A stretch of DNA of 64,000 bases from Paractinoplanes deccanensis (GCF_016862115.1 NZ_BOMI01000146.1:1-64000); one strand, 5' to 3'; numbered from the stretch's first letter, positions 17,037 through 25,567 are shown. The notes: generated from the letters alone by a model not told the origin. A program made the numbers and translations.

Positions 17037-17934
17037 GGCCCCGGGTGAGCAGGAAGTCGGTCACGGCCGGCGCGAAGGCGGGCCCGAGGTCGGGCACGTG
17101 GGTGCCGCCGTTGATGGTCCACGCCTGCACGGTGGTGCCGCCGGCGCAGCCTTGGGTGTAGGTGCGTACCGACGTCTCGGCTCCCGGCAGCGTGGTGACC
17201 ACGTCGAGGGCGGGAGCGTCGCGGCCGCCGTCGGTGCAGCTGTCGTGGTCGCGCCACTGGGTGACCGTGGCCGCCGCCGACGGGTAGGTGGCGCTGCCGA
17301 TGGTGCCGCCGCCGAACGAGACGGTCTCGTCGTCGCTGCTGTGGATGGCGAGCACGCTCACCGGCGCGGACGGCCGGCAGCGGGCCGCGTCGCTCCAGGC
17401 CGCCCCGTTGAGGGAGACCACCGCGGTGACGAGGTCGGCGTGGTCGCAGGCCATCCGGAGCGCCATGAAGCCGCCGTTCGAGTGGCCGATCAGGGCGACC
17501 CGGGCGGGGTCGATCCGGTAGGTGTCCCGCAGCGTGGCGATGAGCTCGGCGAGGTAGCGCGAGTCGTCCGGCTCCGCTCCGGAGAAGTCGCAGCACGCGT
17601 CGGTGGCGTTCCAGAACAGCTCGCCCTGGTCCTCGGCCGACCCTTCGGGATAGACGTGGATGAAGCCGCGCTTGTCCGACTCGGGCGCCAGCAGCAGGTA
17701 CGACTCCAGCTCCTTCGGGTCGGACGTGTATCCGTGCAGCCCGATCACGAGCGGAGCCGGCCGGGCCGGGTCGTAGGACGCCGGCAGGTGCACGGTGACC
17801 TGCCGGCCGTCGACCCGCACGGTGCCGGTGCCGCTCGACGGCATCGGGGTCTCCTCCGCCGCGTCACAGGCCGTCGCCATGACCGCCACCGCGATCACGG
17901 CCCAGGCCGCCGGCCACCCACGTCGAGCCCGCAC
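17029..17934 (-). CDS. Exported PHB-depolymerase/feruloyl-esterase-like hydrolase
   Basis: A 301-residue alpha/beta hydrolase of the LpqC/polyhydroxybutyrate depolymerase group. An N-terminal hydrophobic signal ends near Ala-Thr-Ala-Cys23, a weak lipobox, so it is exported and perhaps lipid-anchored. The oxyanion segment LHGYT is at 67-71, the nucleophile GHSNGG at 150-155 (Ser152), a likely acid in HSSDDETV and the catalytic His in NGGTHVPD near the C-terminus. Extra Cys pairs (ACCDF and others) suggest disulfides. The substrate may be an aryl ester or polyester. Confidence 0.87.
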   Translation of the reverse strand: MRARRGWPAAWAVIAVAVMATACDAAEETPMPSSGTGTVRVDGRQVTVHLPASYDPARPAPLVIGLHGYTSDPKELESYLLLAPESDKRGFIHVYPEGSAEDQGELFWNATDACCDFSGAEPDDSRYLAELIATLRDTYRIDPARVALIGHSNGGFMALRMACDHADLVTAVVSLNGAAWSDAARCRPSAPVSVLAIHSSDDETVSFGGGTIGSATYPSAAATVTQWRDHDSCTDGGRDAPALDVVTTLPGAETSVRTYTQGCAGGTTVQAWTINGGTHVPDLGPAFAPAVTDFLLTRGRR

Positions 17935-18007
17935 ACCAGGACTTTAGGCACTGCCGGGGCGTGACCGCTACGGGTGACTGTGGAGGAAACGGCGAGCGGA
18001 GGGTGCC

Positions 18008-18526
18008 ATGTTGAGGGCTCTTGTGGTCTACGAATCGCTGTTCGGCAACACCGAGGCCGTCGCCCGCGCCGTTGCCGAGGGGCTCGGGGAGACCTTCGAG
18101 GTCAAGGTCGTGGAGGCGCGCGAGATGCCGTCCGCCGGCGACGTCGACCTGCTGGTCGCCGGCGCTCCGACGCACGCGTTCGGGCTGAGCCGTCCCCGCA
18201 CCCGCGAGGACGCGGCGCGGCAGGGCGAGGTCCGCCCCGGCTCGGTCGGCGTGGGACTGCGCGAATACCTGGACGTGTCGCCGTCGCTGCCCGGGACCGC
18301 GGCCGCGACCTTCGACACGAGGATCAACAAGCCGCTCGTCCCCGGCTCCGCGGCGCACAGGGCGCACCGGCGCCTGCGGCGGCTCGGCTGCCGGATGCTG
18401 CTGCCGGCCGAGAGCTTCCGGGTGGAGGGCGTCGACGGTCCGCTGGTCGCCGGCGAGCTCGGCCGGGCCCGGGCCTGGGGAGCGCGGCTGGCCGCCGCGA
18501 TGCCGGTCGCCGGGCGCCGGGCATGA
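18008..18526 (+). CDS. Flavodoxin-family protein
   Basis: A 172-residue flavodoxin-fold protein. The FMN phosphate loop appears at the N-terminus (YESLFGNTEAVARAVAEGL) and an aromatic-loop region near VAGAPTHAFGLSRPRTR. Flavodoxins of this size carry electrons or act as small quinone/flavin reductases. It is followed on the same strand by the small gene at 18603 but separated by a dyad and a possible promoter. Electron partner unknown. Confidence 0.85.
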   Translation: MLRALVVYESLFGNTEAVARAVAEGLGETFEVKVVEAREMPSAGDVDLLVAGAPTHAFGLSRPRTREDAARQGEVRPGSVGVGLREYLDVSPSLPGTAAATFDTRINKPLVPGSAAHRAHRRLRRLGCRMLLPAESFRVEGVDGPLVAGELGRARAWGARLAAAMPVAGRRA

Positions 18527-18548
18527 CGGGACTTCCGGCCCTGACGGT

Positions 18549-18568
18549 GTTAGCTGCGTGCGGCTAAC
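18549..18568. promoter_or_regulatory. Inverted repeat GTTAGC-N8-GCTAAC, possible operator
   Basis: A perfect 6-bp dyad, unusually A/T-rich for this genome, 35 bp upstream of the small gene at 18603. It could be an operator for a TetR- or XRE-type repressor. No binding protein can be assigned. Confidence 0.4.
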
Positions 18569-18602
18569 GTGCTAATCAGAGAGGGAGGGAGGCGACAGAG
18601 TC

Positions 18603-18884
18603 ATGACGACCGCGAACACCAAGGCCCTCCGCGAGACGCACCCGGCCAAGCCGGAGATCCGCATCGAGGACCGCCGCACGCGCACCCGCCGGATCGGGCG
18701 CGAGGTCGGCACCCTGGCGGTCAACGTCTACGAGCGCGGCATCTCCGATCTGGTGGCGTTCGAGAAGGACGCCGCGAGGATCGCGCCATACCCGTGGATG
18801 AAGTCGGCGCTCACCATGAGCGCCGGGCTCGTCGAGGATGTCGGCGCCGCCTACGTCAAGACGGCCCGCCAGGCGCTGAAGTGA
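18603..18884 (+). CDS. Small conserved hypothetical protein
   Basis: A 93-residue basic protein with no membrane segment. An N-terminal charged region (KPEIRIEDRRTRTRRIGREVG) is followed by two amphipathic helices (LAVNVYERGISDLVAFEKDAARI and MKSALTMSAGLVEDVGAAYVKTARQAL). A GGGAGG ribosome site lies about 10 bases before the ATG. It is not a recognised family; size and helices suggest a small DNA-, lipid- or envelope-associated accessory protein, but that is speculation. Confidence 0.65.
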   Translation: MTTANTKALRETHPAKPEIRIEDRRTRTRRIGREVGTLAVNVYERGISDLVAFEKDAARIAPYPWMKSALTMSAGLVEDVGAAYVKTARQALK

Positions 18885-18891
18885 ACCGTGC

Positions 18892-18921
18892 ACCGGCCCG
18901 GGAGTCAGCTCCCGGGCCGGT
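18892..18921. terminator. Bidirectional hairpin with a stop codon in its loop
   Basis: ACCGGCCCGGGAG (18892-18904) pairs perfectly with CTCCCGGGCCGGT (18909-18921). The four-base loop holds the stop codon of the minus-strand XRE gene. It can terminate both that gene and the small plus-strand gene ending at 18884. Confidence 0.72.
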
Positions 18922-19243
18922 CCGTGTGCCCGGTCGCCACAAAGGCGAGGTAGACCTCGGCGAGGGCCCGCCGCTGGCTCGCGGTGAGCCGGGGATCGTC
19001 CGCGATGGCGGCGAGGACCGCGGGCGTCGCCTCCTCCGGCGCCGACTCGCGCCGCAGCACGTCGGCCGTGGTGCGCAGGGAACGGGCGATGCCGTCGAGC
19101 ACCCGGTCCGAGGGTGCGCGCAGCCCGCGCTCGATCTGCGACAGGTACGGCCCGGAGATGCCCACCATGGACGCGAACTGGCGCAACGGCAGCTCGGCGA
19201 GCTCGCGCCGGTTGCGGATGATCTCGCCGAGGGTGGGGCTCAC
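18905..19243 (-). CDS. XRE-family helix-turn-helix regulator
   Basis: A 112-residue DNA-binding protein starting at the GTG at 19243. Residues 5-60 form an XRE helix-turn-helix (LGEIIRNRRELAELPLRQFASMVGISG, then YLSQIERGLRAPSDRVLDGIARSL). The C-terminal ~45 residues are helical (ASQRRALAEVYLAFVA). GTGA overlap with the patatin gene's stop codon couples their translation, so it probably regulates lipase expression or responds to it. Its own stop is in the loop of a terminator hairpin. Confidence 0.85.
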   Translation of the reverse strand: MSPTLGEIIRNRRELAELPLRQFASMVGISGPYLSQIERGLRAPSDRVLDGIARSLRTTADVLRRESAPEEATPAVLAAIADDPRLTASQRRALAEVYLAFVATGHTDRPGS

Positions 19244-20181
19244 GCCGCCACGCGCAGGGCCGCGGGCACGGTGGCCTGCGCGGTGCGCAGGACCTCGTGC
19301 CGGCGCCGCCCGTCCATGAGGTTGACGCCGATCGCCGTCAGGTCGTCCGGCCCCGGGGTGAGCACGACGACCCGGGCGCCGGACCGCTCGACCTTGCGCC
19401 GCTCGGCGTCGAGCTGGACGGCGAAGACCTGCCGCAGCAGGCGCTCGGCGCGCCAGGACGGACGCAGCGGGCGATCGGTGCGGTGGCTGGCCATGGGCGC
19501 GAGAACGTACACCTCGTCGAGCTCCTGGGTGTGCACGAGGTCGAGCGAGGCGGCGGAGCGCACGCCGCCGTCGACGTATCGGCGGTCGCCGATCGTGGTG
19601 GGGCGGTGCCAGCCGGGGATGGAACACGACGCGACGACCGCGTCCGGCAGCGTGGCCACGGGACTGCCGGGGCGGCCGAAGACCACCCGCCGGCCGCGCT
19701 CGTAGTCGACGCCCACGATCCAGGTGTCGCGCTCGGGCCAGCGCTGCGGGTCGTCGCTCACCAGAGCCTGCACGTACCGGCGCAGCGTGCGGTGCTCGGA
19801 GCGGCCCTGCGGCACGAAGGCGCTGGCCAGCGCCTGGGGATGGACACTGTGCGGGGCGAGCGCGGCGGTGGCCATCATGCGCGGCGAGCCGAGCCGCAGG
19901 CGCGGCGGTGGCGGCAGGCGGCCGGAGTCGTGCTCGAACTCGTGCGCACCCGGCAGGTGGGTCACGGTCTCGCCCAGCTGGTGGGCGACGAGGTCGGCCG
20001 GGGTGAAGCCGTGCCGCAGGGCGGCGGCGACGATGCTGCCCGCGCTCGTGCCGACGATGACGTCGACCTCGCCGAGCGGGCAGCCGGCCCGCTCCTCGAC
20101 GGCGGCCAGCCCGCCGATGGTCCACGCCGCGCCGAGCGTGCCGCCGGCACCGAGGACGAGTCCCACACGTTTGCGCGCCAT
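19240..20181 (-). CDS. Patatin-like phospholipase/lipid acyl hydrolase
   Basis: A 313-residue patatin-family serine hydrolase. The oxyanion loop GAGGTLG is at residues 11-17, the nucleophile elbow GTSAGS at 44-49 (Ser47) and the catalytic aspartate in YVDGGVRSAASLD. These enzymes cleave acyl groups from phospholipids or neutral lipids with a Ser-Asp dyad. I start at the ATG at 20181, just before MARKRVGLVLGAGG. It is followed by a translationally coupled XRE regulator and preceded by an alpha/beta hydrolase gene on the same strand. Confidence 0.9.
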   Translation of the reverse strand: MARKRVGLVLGAGGTLGAAWTIGGLAAVEERAGCPLGEVDVIVGTSAGSIVAAALRHGFTPADLVAHQLGETVTHLPGAHEFEHDSGRLPPPPRLRLGSPRMMATAALAPHSVHPQALASAFVPQGRSEHRTLRRYVQALVSDDPQRWPERDTWIVGVDYERGRRVVFGRPGSPVATLPDAVVASCSIPGWHRPTTIGDRRYVDGGVRSAASLDLVHTQELDEVYVLAPMASHRTDRPLRPSWRAERLLRQVFAVQLDAERRKVERSGARVVVLTPGPDDLTAIGVNLMDGRRRHEVLRTAQATVPAALRVAA

Positions 20182-20233
20182 AGTGACCCACCATCCCCCG
20201 AAGGTGACCTGGAACACAATGGTGCCACGGACG

Positions 20234-21106
20234 TCAGCCGGCAGCCCACCGCCGGGACAGCCCGGCGATCTCGTCCACGATGGCGGGTTGCAACGCGCCG
20301 GGCAGGTCGTGGCCCATCCGGGGGTACACCACCAGCCTCGCGCCCGGGATCGCGCGGGCCGTGGCCCGCCCGCCGGAGGGCCGCACCAGGGGGTCGGCGT
20401 CCCCGTGCACCACGAGCGCCGGCAGCCGCAGGCCGCGCAGCAGCGGACGCCGGTCCGCGGCGAGCACGACGGCCGCGAGCTGGCGGCGGACCCCGTCCGG
20501 GTCGTGCGCCCGATCGAAGCTGCGCGCGGCGACGGCGCGCAGCCACGGCTCGTCGAGCGGGTAACCGGGCGAGCCGATGATCCGGAAGATCCGGACCATG
20601 TGCTCGGCGGCCTGGTCACGGTCGTGCGCGGTGCCGGAGAGCAGGGCGGGCAGCGCGCGCGGGTGCGGCCGCCCGATGTGCGGTGACGGTGTCGACGACA
20701 GGGACGTCAGGGTGCGTACGCGCTCCGGGTGCAGCACGGCGACGAGCTGAGCGATCATCCCGCCCAGCGACACGCCCGCCACGTGGGCGCTGGACCAGCC
20801 GAGCGCGTCCAGCACCGACACGGCGTCCCCGGCCATGTCGGGCAGGCCGTAGCCGGGCCGGCGGGTGAGCAGGACCCGGGGCGAGGCGAGCCCCCGCCCG
20901 GGCAGATGCGTCGATCGGCCCACGTCACGGTTGTCGAAGCGGGCCACCCGGAACCCCCGCTCGACGAGCAGCCGGCGGAAGCCGTCCGGCCAGAAGAGCA
21001 TCTGCAGGCCCAGCCCCATGATCAGCAGGAGCGGGGTGCCGTCGGCGGGACCCTCCACCTCGTACGCGATCTCGATCGTGCCGTGCCTCGCCACACCCGT
21101 CGCCAT
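20234..21106 (-). CDS. Alpha/beta-fold hydrolase
   Basis: A 290-residue alpha/beta hydrolase. The lid-free core shows LLLIMGLG, RFDNRDVGRS, the nucleophile elbow GVSLGG (111-116, Ser113) and the late VVHGDADPLVRPSGG and YPRMGHDLPG segments that supply Asp and His. The pattern matches esterases/lipases common in actinomycetes next to lipid genes. It lies 53 bp upstream of the patatin gene and is divergent from the WS/DGAT gene, whose promoter region holds a DosR-like box. Confidence 0.88.
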   Translation of the reverse strand: MATGVARHGTIEIAYEVEGPADGTPLLLIMGLGLQMLFWPDGFRRLLVERGFRVARFDNRDVGRSTHLPGRGLASPRVLLTRRPGYGLPDMAGDAVSVLDALGWSSAHVAGVSLGGMIAQLVAVLHPERVRTLTSLSSTPSPHIGRPHPRALPALLSGTAHDRDQAAEHMVRIFRIIGSPGYPLDEPWLRAVAARSFDRAHDPDGVRRQLAAVVLAADRRPLLRGLRLPALVVHGDADPLVRPSGGRATARAIPGARLVVYPRMGHDLPGALQPAIVDEIAGLSRRWAAG

Positions 21107-21163
21107 GGCTCCAGCCTCGCGCGGGCGGCCGCGCGGGGGCAGGAGGCGAACGTCGGCGAGAGC

Positions 21164-21177
21164 GGGCCGTCCGGCCC
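21164..21177. promoter_or_regulatory. DosR/OsdR-like palindrome
   Basis: GGGCC-GTCC-GGCCC, perfect 5-bp arms and 4-bp spacer, 37 bp upstream of the WS/DGAT start and in the divergent gap to the alpha/beta hydrolase. Matches the GGGNC-N4-GNCCC core of the mycobacterial DosR box. Binding is inferred. Confidence 0.45.
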
Positions 21178-21213
21178 TGGCCGCCCGGCGCGGCCCGGCG
21201 CGACGGTGAGGTC

Positions 21214-22632
21214 ATGCGCACCGAGGACTATCTCAGCCCGCTCGACGCGTCCTTCCTGGACGCCGAGGATCAGGACCCGCACGCGTCGCTCGCCATCGCC
21301 TCGGTCGCCGTGCTCGACGGCCCGGCGCCCGGCCAGGCCGAGTTCACCGAGGCGATCCGCGGCCGGCTCGCCCTGGTGCCGCGCTACCGCCAGAAGGTGC
21401 GCCGGGTGCCGTTCAACCTCGGCCGGCCGGTCTGGGCCGACGACCCGGACTTCGATCTCGACTTCCACCTGCGGCGCACCGCCCTGCCCGCGCCCGGCGA
21501 CGACGACGCCCTGGAGCGCCTCATCGGCCGGGTGATGTCGCAGCGCCTCGACCGGGAGCGCCCGCTGTGGGAGGACTGGCTGATCGAGGGCCTGCCCGAG
21601 GGCCGCTGGGCGCTGCTGTCCAAGGTGCACCACTGCATGCTCGACGGCGTCGGCGGCAACGAGCTCTACCGGCTGATCTGCGACACCCGGCCCGAGCCGC
21701 GCCGGCCGGTGCCGGACACCTGGCAGCCGGCGCCCGCGACCGCCACCGTGGACCTGACCCTCGACGCGCTGGGCCAGTGGGCCCGGATCCCGTTCGACCA
21801 GGCCCGCTGGCTGACCGGTGCGATCCGCGACCCGGGCGGCACGGCCCGGCGCCTCGGTGACGTCGCCCGCGGCGCGGCGGCCCTCGCCGGGGCGTTCCTG
21901 CCCGTGCCGGCGACCGCACTGGCCGGGCCGCTCGGCCGGGCCCGGCGCTACGCGGTGGCACGCATGCCGCTCGCCGACATCTCCGCGGCCGCCAAGGCCC
22001 ACGACGTCACCGTGAACGACGTCTACCTGGCCGCGGTCGCCGGCGCCTTCCGCCGGCTGATGCTCTCGCGCGGCGAGCAACCCGTCGCCGGCGGCATCCG
22101 CACGCTGGTGCCCGTCAACGTGCGCGCCGCTGAGGCGCAGCACGTCATGGAGAACCGCATCGCGTCGCTGCTGCTCGACCTGCCCGTGGAGATCGAGGAC
22201 GGCACCGCGCGGCTGCGCGCCGTGCACGAGCGCATCGCCGAGCTGCGCGCCCGGCACGAGGTCGAGGCCGGCGTGGCGCTGGTCGCGCTGGCCGAGCAGG
22301 AGCCGTTCGCGGCGGTCTCGTTCTTCATCCGCAGCGCGCTGGGCATGCCGCAGCGCGGCCTCGCCACCGTGACCACGAACGTCCCGGGCCCTCGCGCCCA
22401 GCTCTACATCCTCGGCCGGCCGATCCGCGAGATCCTGCCCTACGTGCCGATCGCCGAGCGGCTGCGCATCGGCGTGGCGGTCATGACGTACGGAGGCCGC
22501 GCCGCGTTCGGGATCACCACCGACTTCGCCTCGGTGCCGGAGGCCGGCGAGTTCGCGGCGGCCGTCGTCGACGAGGTGGAGCAGTTGCGCCCCGCGCCGC
22601 GCCGCGCGGCCCGCGTCGCCCAGCTCACCTGA
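21214..22632 (+). CDS. Wax ester synthase/diacylglycerol acyltransferase (WS/DGAT)
   Basis: A 472-residue bifunctional acyltransferase that makes triacylglycerols or wax esters from acyl-CoA, acting at the membrane/lipid-droplet surface. The active-site motif HHCMLDG is at 139-145, the family N-terminus (YLSPLDASFLDAED) is intact and the conserved TTNVPGP segment is near the C-terminus. Length is standard. Followed 26 bp later by an acyl-CoA ligase that could supply its substrate. In M. tuberculosis the related tgs1 belongs to the DosR regulon, and a DosR-like box lies upstream here. Confidence 0.93.
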   Translation: MRTEDYLSPLDASFLDAEDQDPHASLAIASVAVLDGPAPGQAEFTEAIRGRLALVPRYRQKVRRVPFNLGRPVWADDPDFDLDFHLRRTALPAPGDDDALERLIGRVMSQRLDRERPLWEDWLIEGLPEGRWALLSKVHHCMLDGVGGNELYRLICDTRPEPRRPVPDTWQPAPATATVDLTLDALGQWARIPFDQARWLTGAIRDPGGTARRLGDVARGAAALAGAFLPVPATALAGPLGRARRYAVARMPLADISAAAKAHDVTVNDVYLAAVAGAFRRLMLSRGEQPVAGGIRTLVPVNVRAAEAQHVMENRIASLLLDLPVEIEDGTARLRAVHERIAELRARHEVEAGVALVALAEQEPFAAVSFFIRSALGMPQRGLATVTTNVPGPRAQLYILGRPIREILPYVPIAERLRIGVAVMTYGGRAAFGITTDFASVPEAGEFAAAVVDEVEQLRPAPRRAARVAQLT

Positions 22633-22658
22633 CTCCGTACCCGAGGGAGTGATCGAAG

Positions 22659-24143
22659 ATGTTGAACCTCGCCGTGATCCTGCGCGAGTCGGCGGCCCGC
22701 CGCCCGGACGCACCGGCGGTGATGCACGACGGCGGCACGATCACGTACGCGGAGCTGGACGCCCGTTCCGACGCGGTGGCGGCCGCGCTCGCCGCGCGCG
22801 GCATCGGCCCCGGCGCGCCGGTGGCCCTGCAACTGCCGAACATCCCCGAGTTCCCGATCGCCTACTACGGCATCCTCAAGGCCGGCGCGGTGGTCGTGCC
22901 GGTGAACGTGCTGCTGCGCGCGCCGGAGATCGCTCACCAGCTGCGCGACTCCGGCGCCCGGCTCTTCATCACGTGGGCCGGCGTGGCCGGTGAGGCGGCC
23001 AAGGGCGCGGCCGAGGCGGGCCTTCCCTCACCGTACATCGTCGACGGCTCCATCGAGGAGCTCAGCGCGCCGGTCACCGAGCCCTTCCCGCTCTGCCCGC
23101 GCGAACCCGGCGACACCGCGGCCATCGTCTACACCTCGGGCACGACGGGGCTGCCCAAGGGCGCCGAGCTGACCCACTTCCAGCTCTACATGAACGCCGA
23201 CATCCCCGGGCGCCTCTTCGAGATCAAGCCGGCGGACGTCGTCCTCACGGTGCTGCCGTTGTTCCACGTCTACGGCATGTCCAGCGCGATGAACCTCGGC
23301 ATCCGCTTCGGCGCGGCGCTGTCGCTGGTGCCGCGCTTCACCCCCGAGAAGGTGCTGGCCACGATCGAGCGCGACCGGGCGACCATCTTCGACGGGGTGC
23401 CGACGATGTTCGGCGCCCTGCTCGCGTACGCCGAGAAGAACGAGTGTGACACCTCGTCGCTGCGCGTCTGCGTCTCGGGCGGCGACGCCATCCCGGCCCG
23501 CCTGCTCGACGCGATCGAGGAGCGCTTCGGGGTGCCGATCCTCGAGGGGTACGGCATGACCGAGACGGCCTCGACGATCACCTTCAACCAGGGGCCCGAG
23601 GAGCGGCGCGCCTACAGCGTCGGCAAGCCCGTGTGGGGCGTCCAGGTGCAGGTCTGGGACGACGCCGGACGGCGGCTGCCGCCGGGCCGCGCGAACATCG
23701 GCGAGCTCGTCACCCGCGGCTACCACACCATGCGCGGCTACCACGGGCACCCGGCCGCCACCGCCGAGGCGTTCGACCGCGGCTGGTTCCGCACCGGCGA
23801 CCTGGGCTACGCCGACGACGACGGCTACCTCTACATCGTCGACCGCAAGAAGGAGCTGATCATCCGCGGCGGCTACAACGTCTATCCGCGCGAGGTGGAG
23901 GAAGTGCTGCACCGCCACCCGGGCGTGCTCGAGGCGGCGGTGGTCGGCGTGCCCGACGAGCGGCTCGGCCAGGAGGTCAAGGCGATCGTCGTCCGCCGGC
24001 CCGGCCACTCCCCCTCCGCGCCGGACATCGTGGAGCACTGCCGGGACAGGGTGGCCGCCTACAAGTACCCGAGGCTGGTCGAGTTCCGCGACGCGCTGCC
24101 GCTCTCCGGCACCGGCAAGGTCCTCAAGAAGGACCTGGCCTGA
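22659..24143 (+). CDS. Long-chain acyl-CoA ligase (AMP-forming)
   Basis: A 494-residue adenylate-forming enzyme that activates fatty acids to acyl-CoA. The P-loop YTSGTTGLPKG is at 158-168, with YGMTETAST, the hinge DRKKELIIRGGYNVYPREVE and the catalytic Lys in LSGTGKVLKKDL. It is slightly shorter than most FadD proteins and matches the long-chain ligases paired with WS/DGAT genes. Same strand and 26 bp downstream of WS/DGAT, so the two probably work in triacylglycerol synthesis. Confidence 0.93.
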   Translation: MLNLAVILRESAARRPDAPAVMHDGGTITYAELDARSDAVAAALAARGIGPGAPVALQLPNIPEFPIAYYGILKAGAVVVPVNVLLRAPEIAHQLRDSGARLFITWAGVAGEAAKGAAEAGLPSPYIVDGSIEELSAPVTEPFPLCPREPGDTAAIVYTSGTTGLPKGAELTHFQLYMNADIPGRLFEIKPADVVLTVLPLFHVYGMSSAMNLGIRFGAALSLVPRFTPEKVLATIERDRATIFDGVPTMFGALLAYAEKNECDTSSLRVCVSGGDAIPARLLDAIEERFGVPILEGYGMTETASTITFNQGPEERRAYSVGKPVWGVQVQVWDDAGRRLPPGRANIGELVTRGYHTMRGYHGHPAATAEAFDRGWFRTGDLGYADDDGYLYIVDRKKELIIRGGYNVYPREVEEVLHRHPGVLEAAVVGVPDERLGQEVKAIVVRRPGHSPSAPDIVEHCRDRVAAYKYPRLVEFRDALPLSGTGKVLKKDLA

Positions 24144-24146
24144 CGG

Positions 24147-25145
24147 TCACGGCATCAGCACGGCGGCTCCGGTGACCCGGTCCGCGGCCAGGTCCGCCAG
24201 GGCGTCCGCGGCCCGGGACATCGGGTACGGCGTGACCGTCACCGCGAGGTGGTGCTTCTCGGCGAAGGCCAGCAGCTCGCGCCCGTCGGCCCGGGTGTTG
24301 GCCGTGACGCTGCGGACCGTGCGCTCCTGGAAGAGGTCGCGGTCGTAGTTCAGCGCCGGGATGTCGCTCAGGTAGATGCCGGCCACGGCCAGGGTGCCGC
24401 CGCGGTCGAGCGCGCGCAGCGCCACCGGCACCAGATCTCCCGCCGGCGCGAACAGGACGGCGGCGTCCAGCGGCTCCGGCGGCTCGTCGTACGCGCCGGC
24501 GGCCGAGGTGGCGCCCAGCGCGAGGGCCAGCTCGCGGGCGCGGGCCGAGCGGGTCAGCACGTGCACCCGGGCGCCCTCGGCGAGCGCGACCTGGGCGGTG
24601 AGATGTGCCGAGGCGCCGAATCCATAGATGCCCAGCCGGCCACCGGGCGGAAGGTCGGCCCGGCGCAGCGCGCGGTAGCCGATGATCCCGGCGCACAGCA
24701 GCGGCGCCAGCTCCGCGTCCGAATAGCCGCCGGGCAGGGCGTACGCGTAGTCGGCGCGCACGGTGGTCAGATCGGCGTACCCGCCGTCGGCGTCCCAGCC
24801 GCTGTAGCGCGACGAAGGGCAGAGGTTCTCGGCGCCGCGCAGGCAGAACCGGCACCGGCCGCACGTCTCGCGCAGCCAGGCCACGCCCACCCGGTCACCC
24901 ACCCGGAACCCCTCGGCGCCGTCGCCGAGCTCGAGCACGTGCCCGACCACCTCGTGGCCCGGCACCACCCCGGCCCGGTGCGGCGGCAGCTCGCCCGTGG
25001 CCACGTGCAGATCCGTGCGGCAGACCCCGCACGCGTCGACCGCCACCAGCAGCTCACCGGGCTGTGGCCGGGGCACGCGCATGGGCGTACGCCGAAGCGC
25101 CTGCCGGACGTCCGAGCCCGGCGCCGTCACCTGCCATCCGTACAT
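24147..25145 (-). CDS. Zinc-dependent alcohol dehydrogenase (AdhA-like)
   Basis: A 332-residue medium-chain dehydrogenase. Zinc ligands appear in CGVCRTDLH and GHEVVGH, and the structural zinc in CGRCRFCLRGAENLC. The cofactor strand IYGFGASAHL replaces the usual GxGxxG with GFGASA, as in the LPDG/AdhA subgroup. It probably interconverts alcohols and aldehydes with NAD(P)H. It lies 10 bp downstream of the SHOCT gene on the same strand, so it is expressed from the same promoter region, which holds DosR-like boxes. Its 3' end almost touches the convergent ligase gene. Confidence 0.9.
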   Translation of the reverse strand: MYGWQVTAPGSDVRQALRRTPMRVPRPQPGELLVAVDACGVCRTDLHVATGELPPHRAGVVPGHEVVGHVLELGDGAEGFRVGDRVGVAWLRETCGRCRFCLRGAENLCPSSRYSGWDADGGYADLTTVRADYAYALPGGYSDAELAPLLCAGIIGYRALRRADLPPGGRLGIYGFGASAHLTAQVALAEGARVHVLTRSARARELALALGATSAAGAYDEPPEPLDAAVLFAPAGDLVPVALRALDRGGTLAVAGIYLSDIPALNYDRDLFQERTVRSVTANTRADGRELLAFAEKHHLAVTVTPYPMSRAADALADLAADRVTGAAVLMP

Positions 25146-25155
25146 GAAGGTCTCC

Positions 25156-25476
25156 TCACACGCCCGCGGCGCCCTGTTCCGGCGGCACGGCGAGCGGATG
25201 GCGCTCGTCCTCCCGCGCGGCGACCTTCTCCATGGCGCGCTGGTACTGCCCCCGCGTGATCTCCCCGGTGGCCAGCTGCGCGGTCAGCACACCCTCCAGC
25301 GTCTCGGGCGGGGCCGGCGGGGCGCCCTCGGGCTGCTCGCCGGACCCCGCGGCCGCCTTGCGCCGCAGGGCCGCGAGGTCGTCGTGCCACGCCCAGACGG
25401 CCGGCAGCACGCAGATCGCGACGAGCAGGACCAGTATCACCAGCATGATCAACACTTTCCTCACCTCCGCCCTCAT
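25156..25476 (-). CDS. Small membrane protein with SHOCT-like C-terminus
   Basis: A 106-residue protein with one N-terminal membrane helix (residues 8-29), a Pro/Glu-rich linker and a C-terminal helix pair (LEGVLTAQLATGEITRGQYQRAMEKVA) that fits the SHOCT short-domain pattern. GAGGGAAGAGC precedes the ATG at 25476. SHOCT domains act as oligomerisation or tethering modules. First gene of a two-gene unit with the zinc alcohol dehydrogenase, divergent from the Acg-type nitroreductase. Confidence 0.75.
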   Translation of the reverse strand: MRAEVRKVLIMLVILVLLVAICVLPAVWAWHDDLAALRRKAAAGSGEQPEGAPPAPPETLEGVLTAQLATGEITRGQYQRAMEKVAAREDERHPLAVPPEQGAAGV

Positions 25477-25503
25477 GCTCTTCCCTCGCGGCTTCCAGGA
25501 GAA

Positions 25504-25567
25504 GGGACAGAAGTCCCGGCCGCGCGGTCCTGCTGTCCACGGTCCCCGGGAAGGGGCCGATCGGCTC
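25504..25567. promoter_or_regulatory. Two DosR/OsdR-like boxes in divergent promoter
   Basis: Box 1, GGGAC-AGAA-GTCCC (25504-25517), has perfect arms and equals the mycobacterial GGGAC-N4-GTCCC core. Box 2, GGGCC-GATC-GGCTC (25554-25567), has one mismatch. They sit between the SHOCT/dehydrogenase unit and the nitroreductase start at 25627. Confidence 0.55.
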
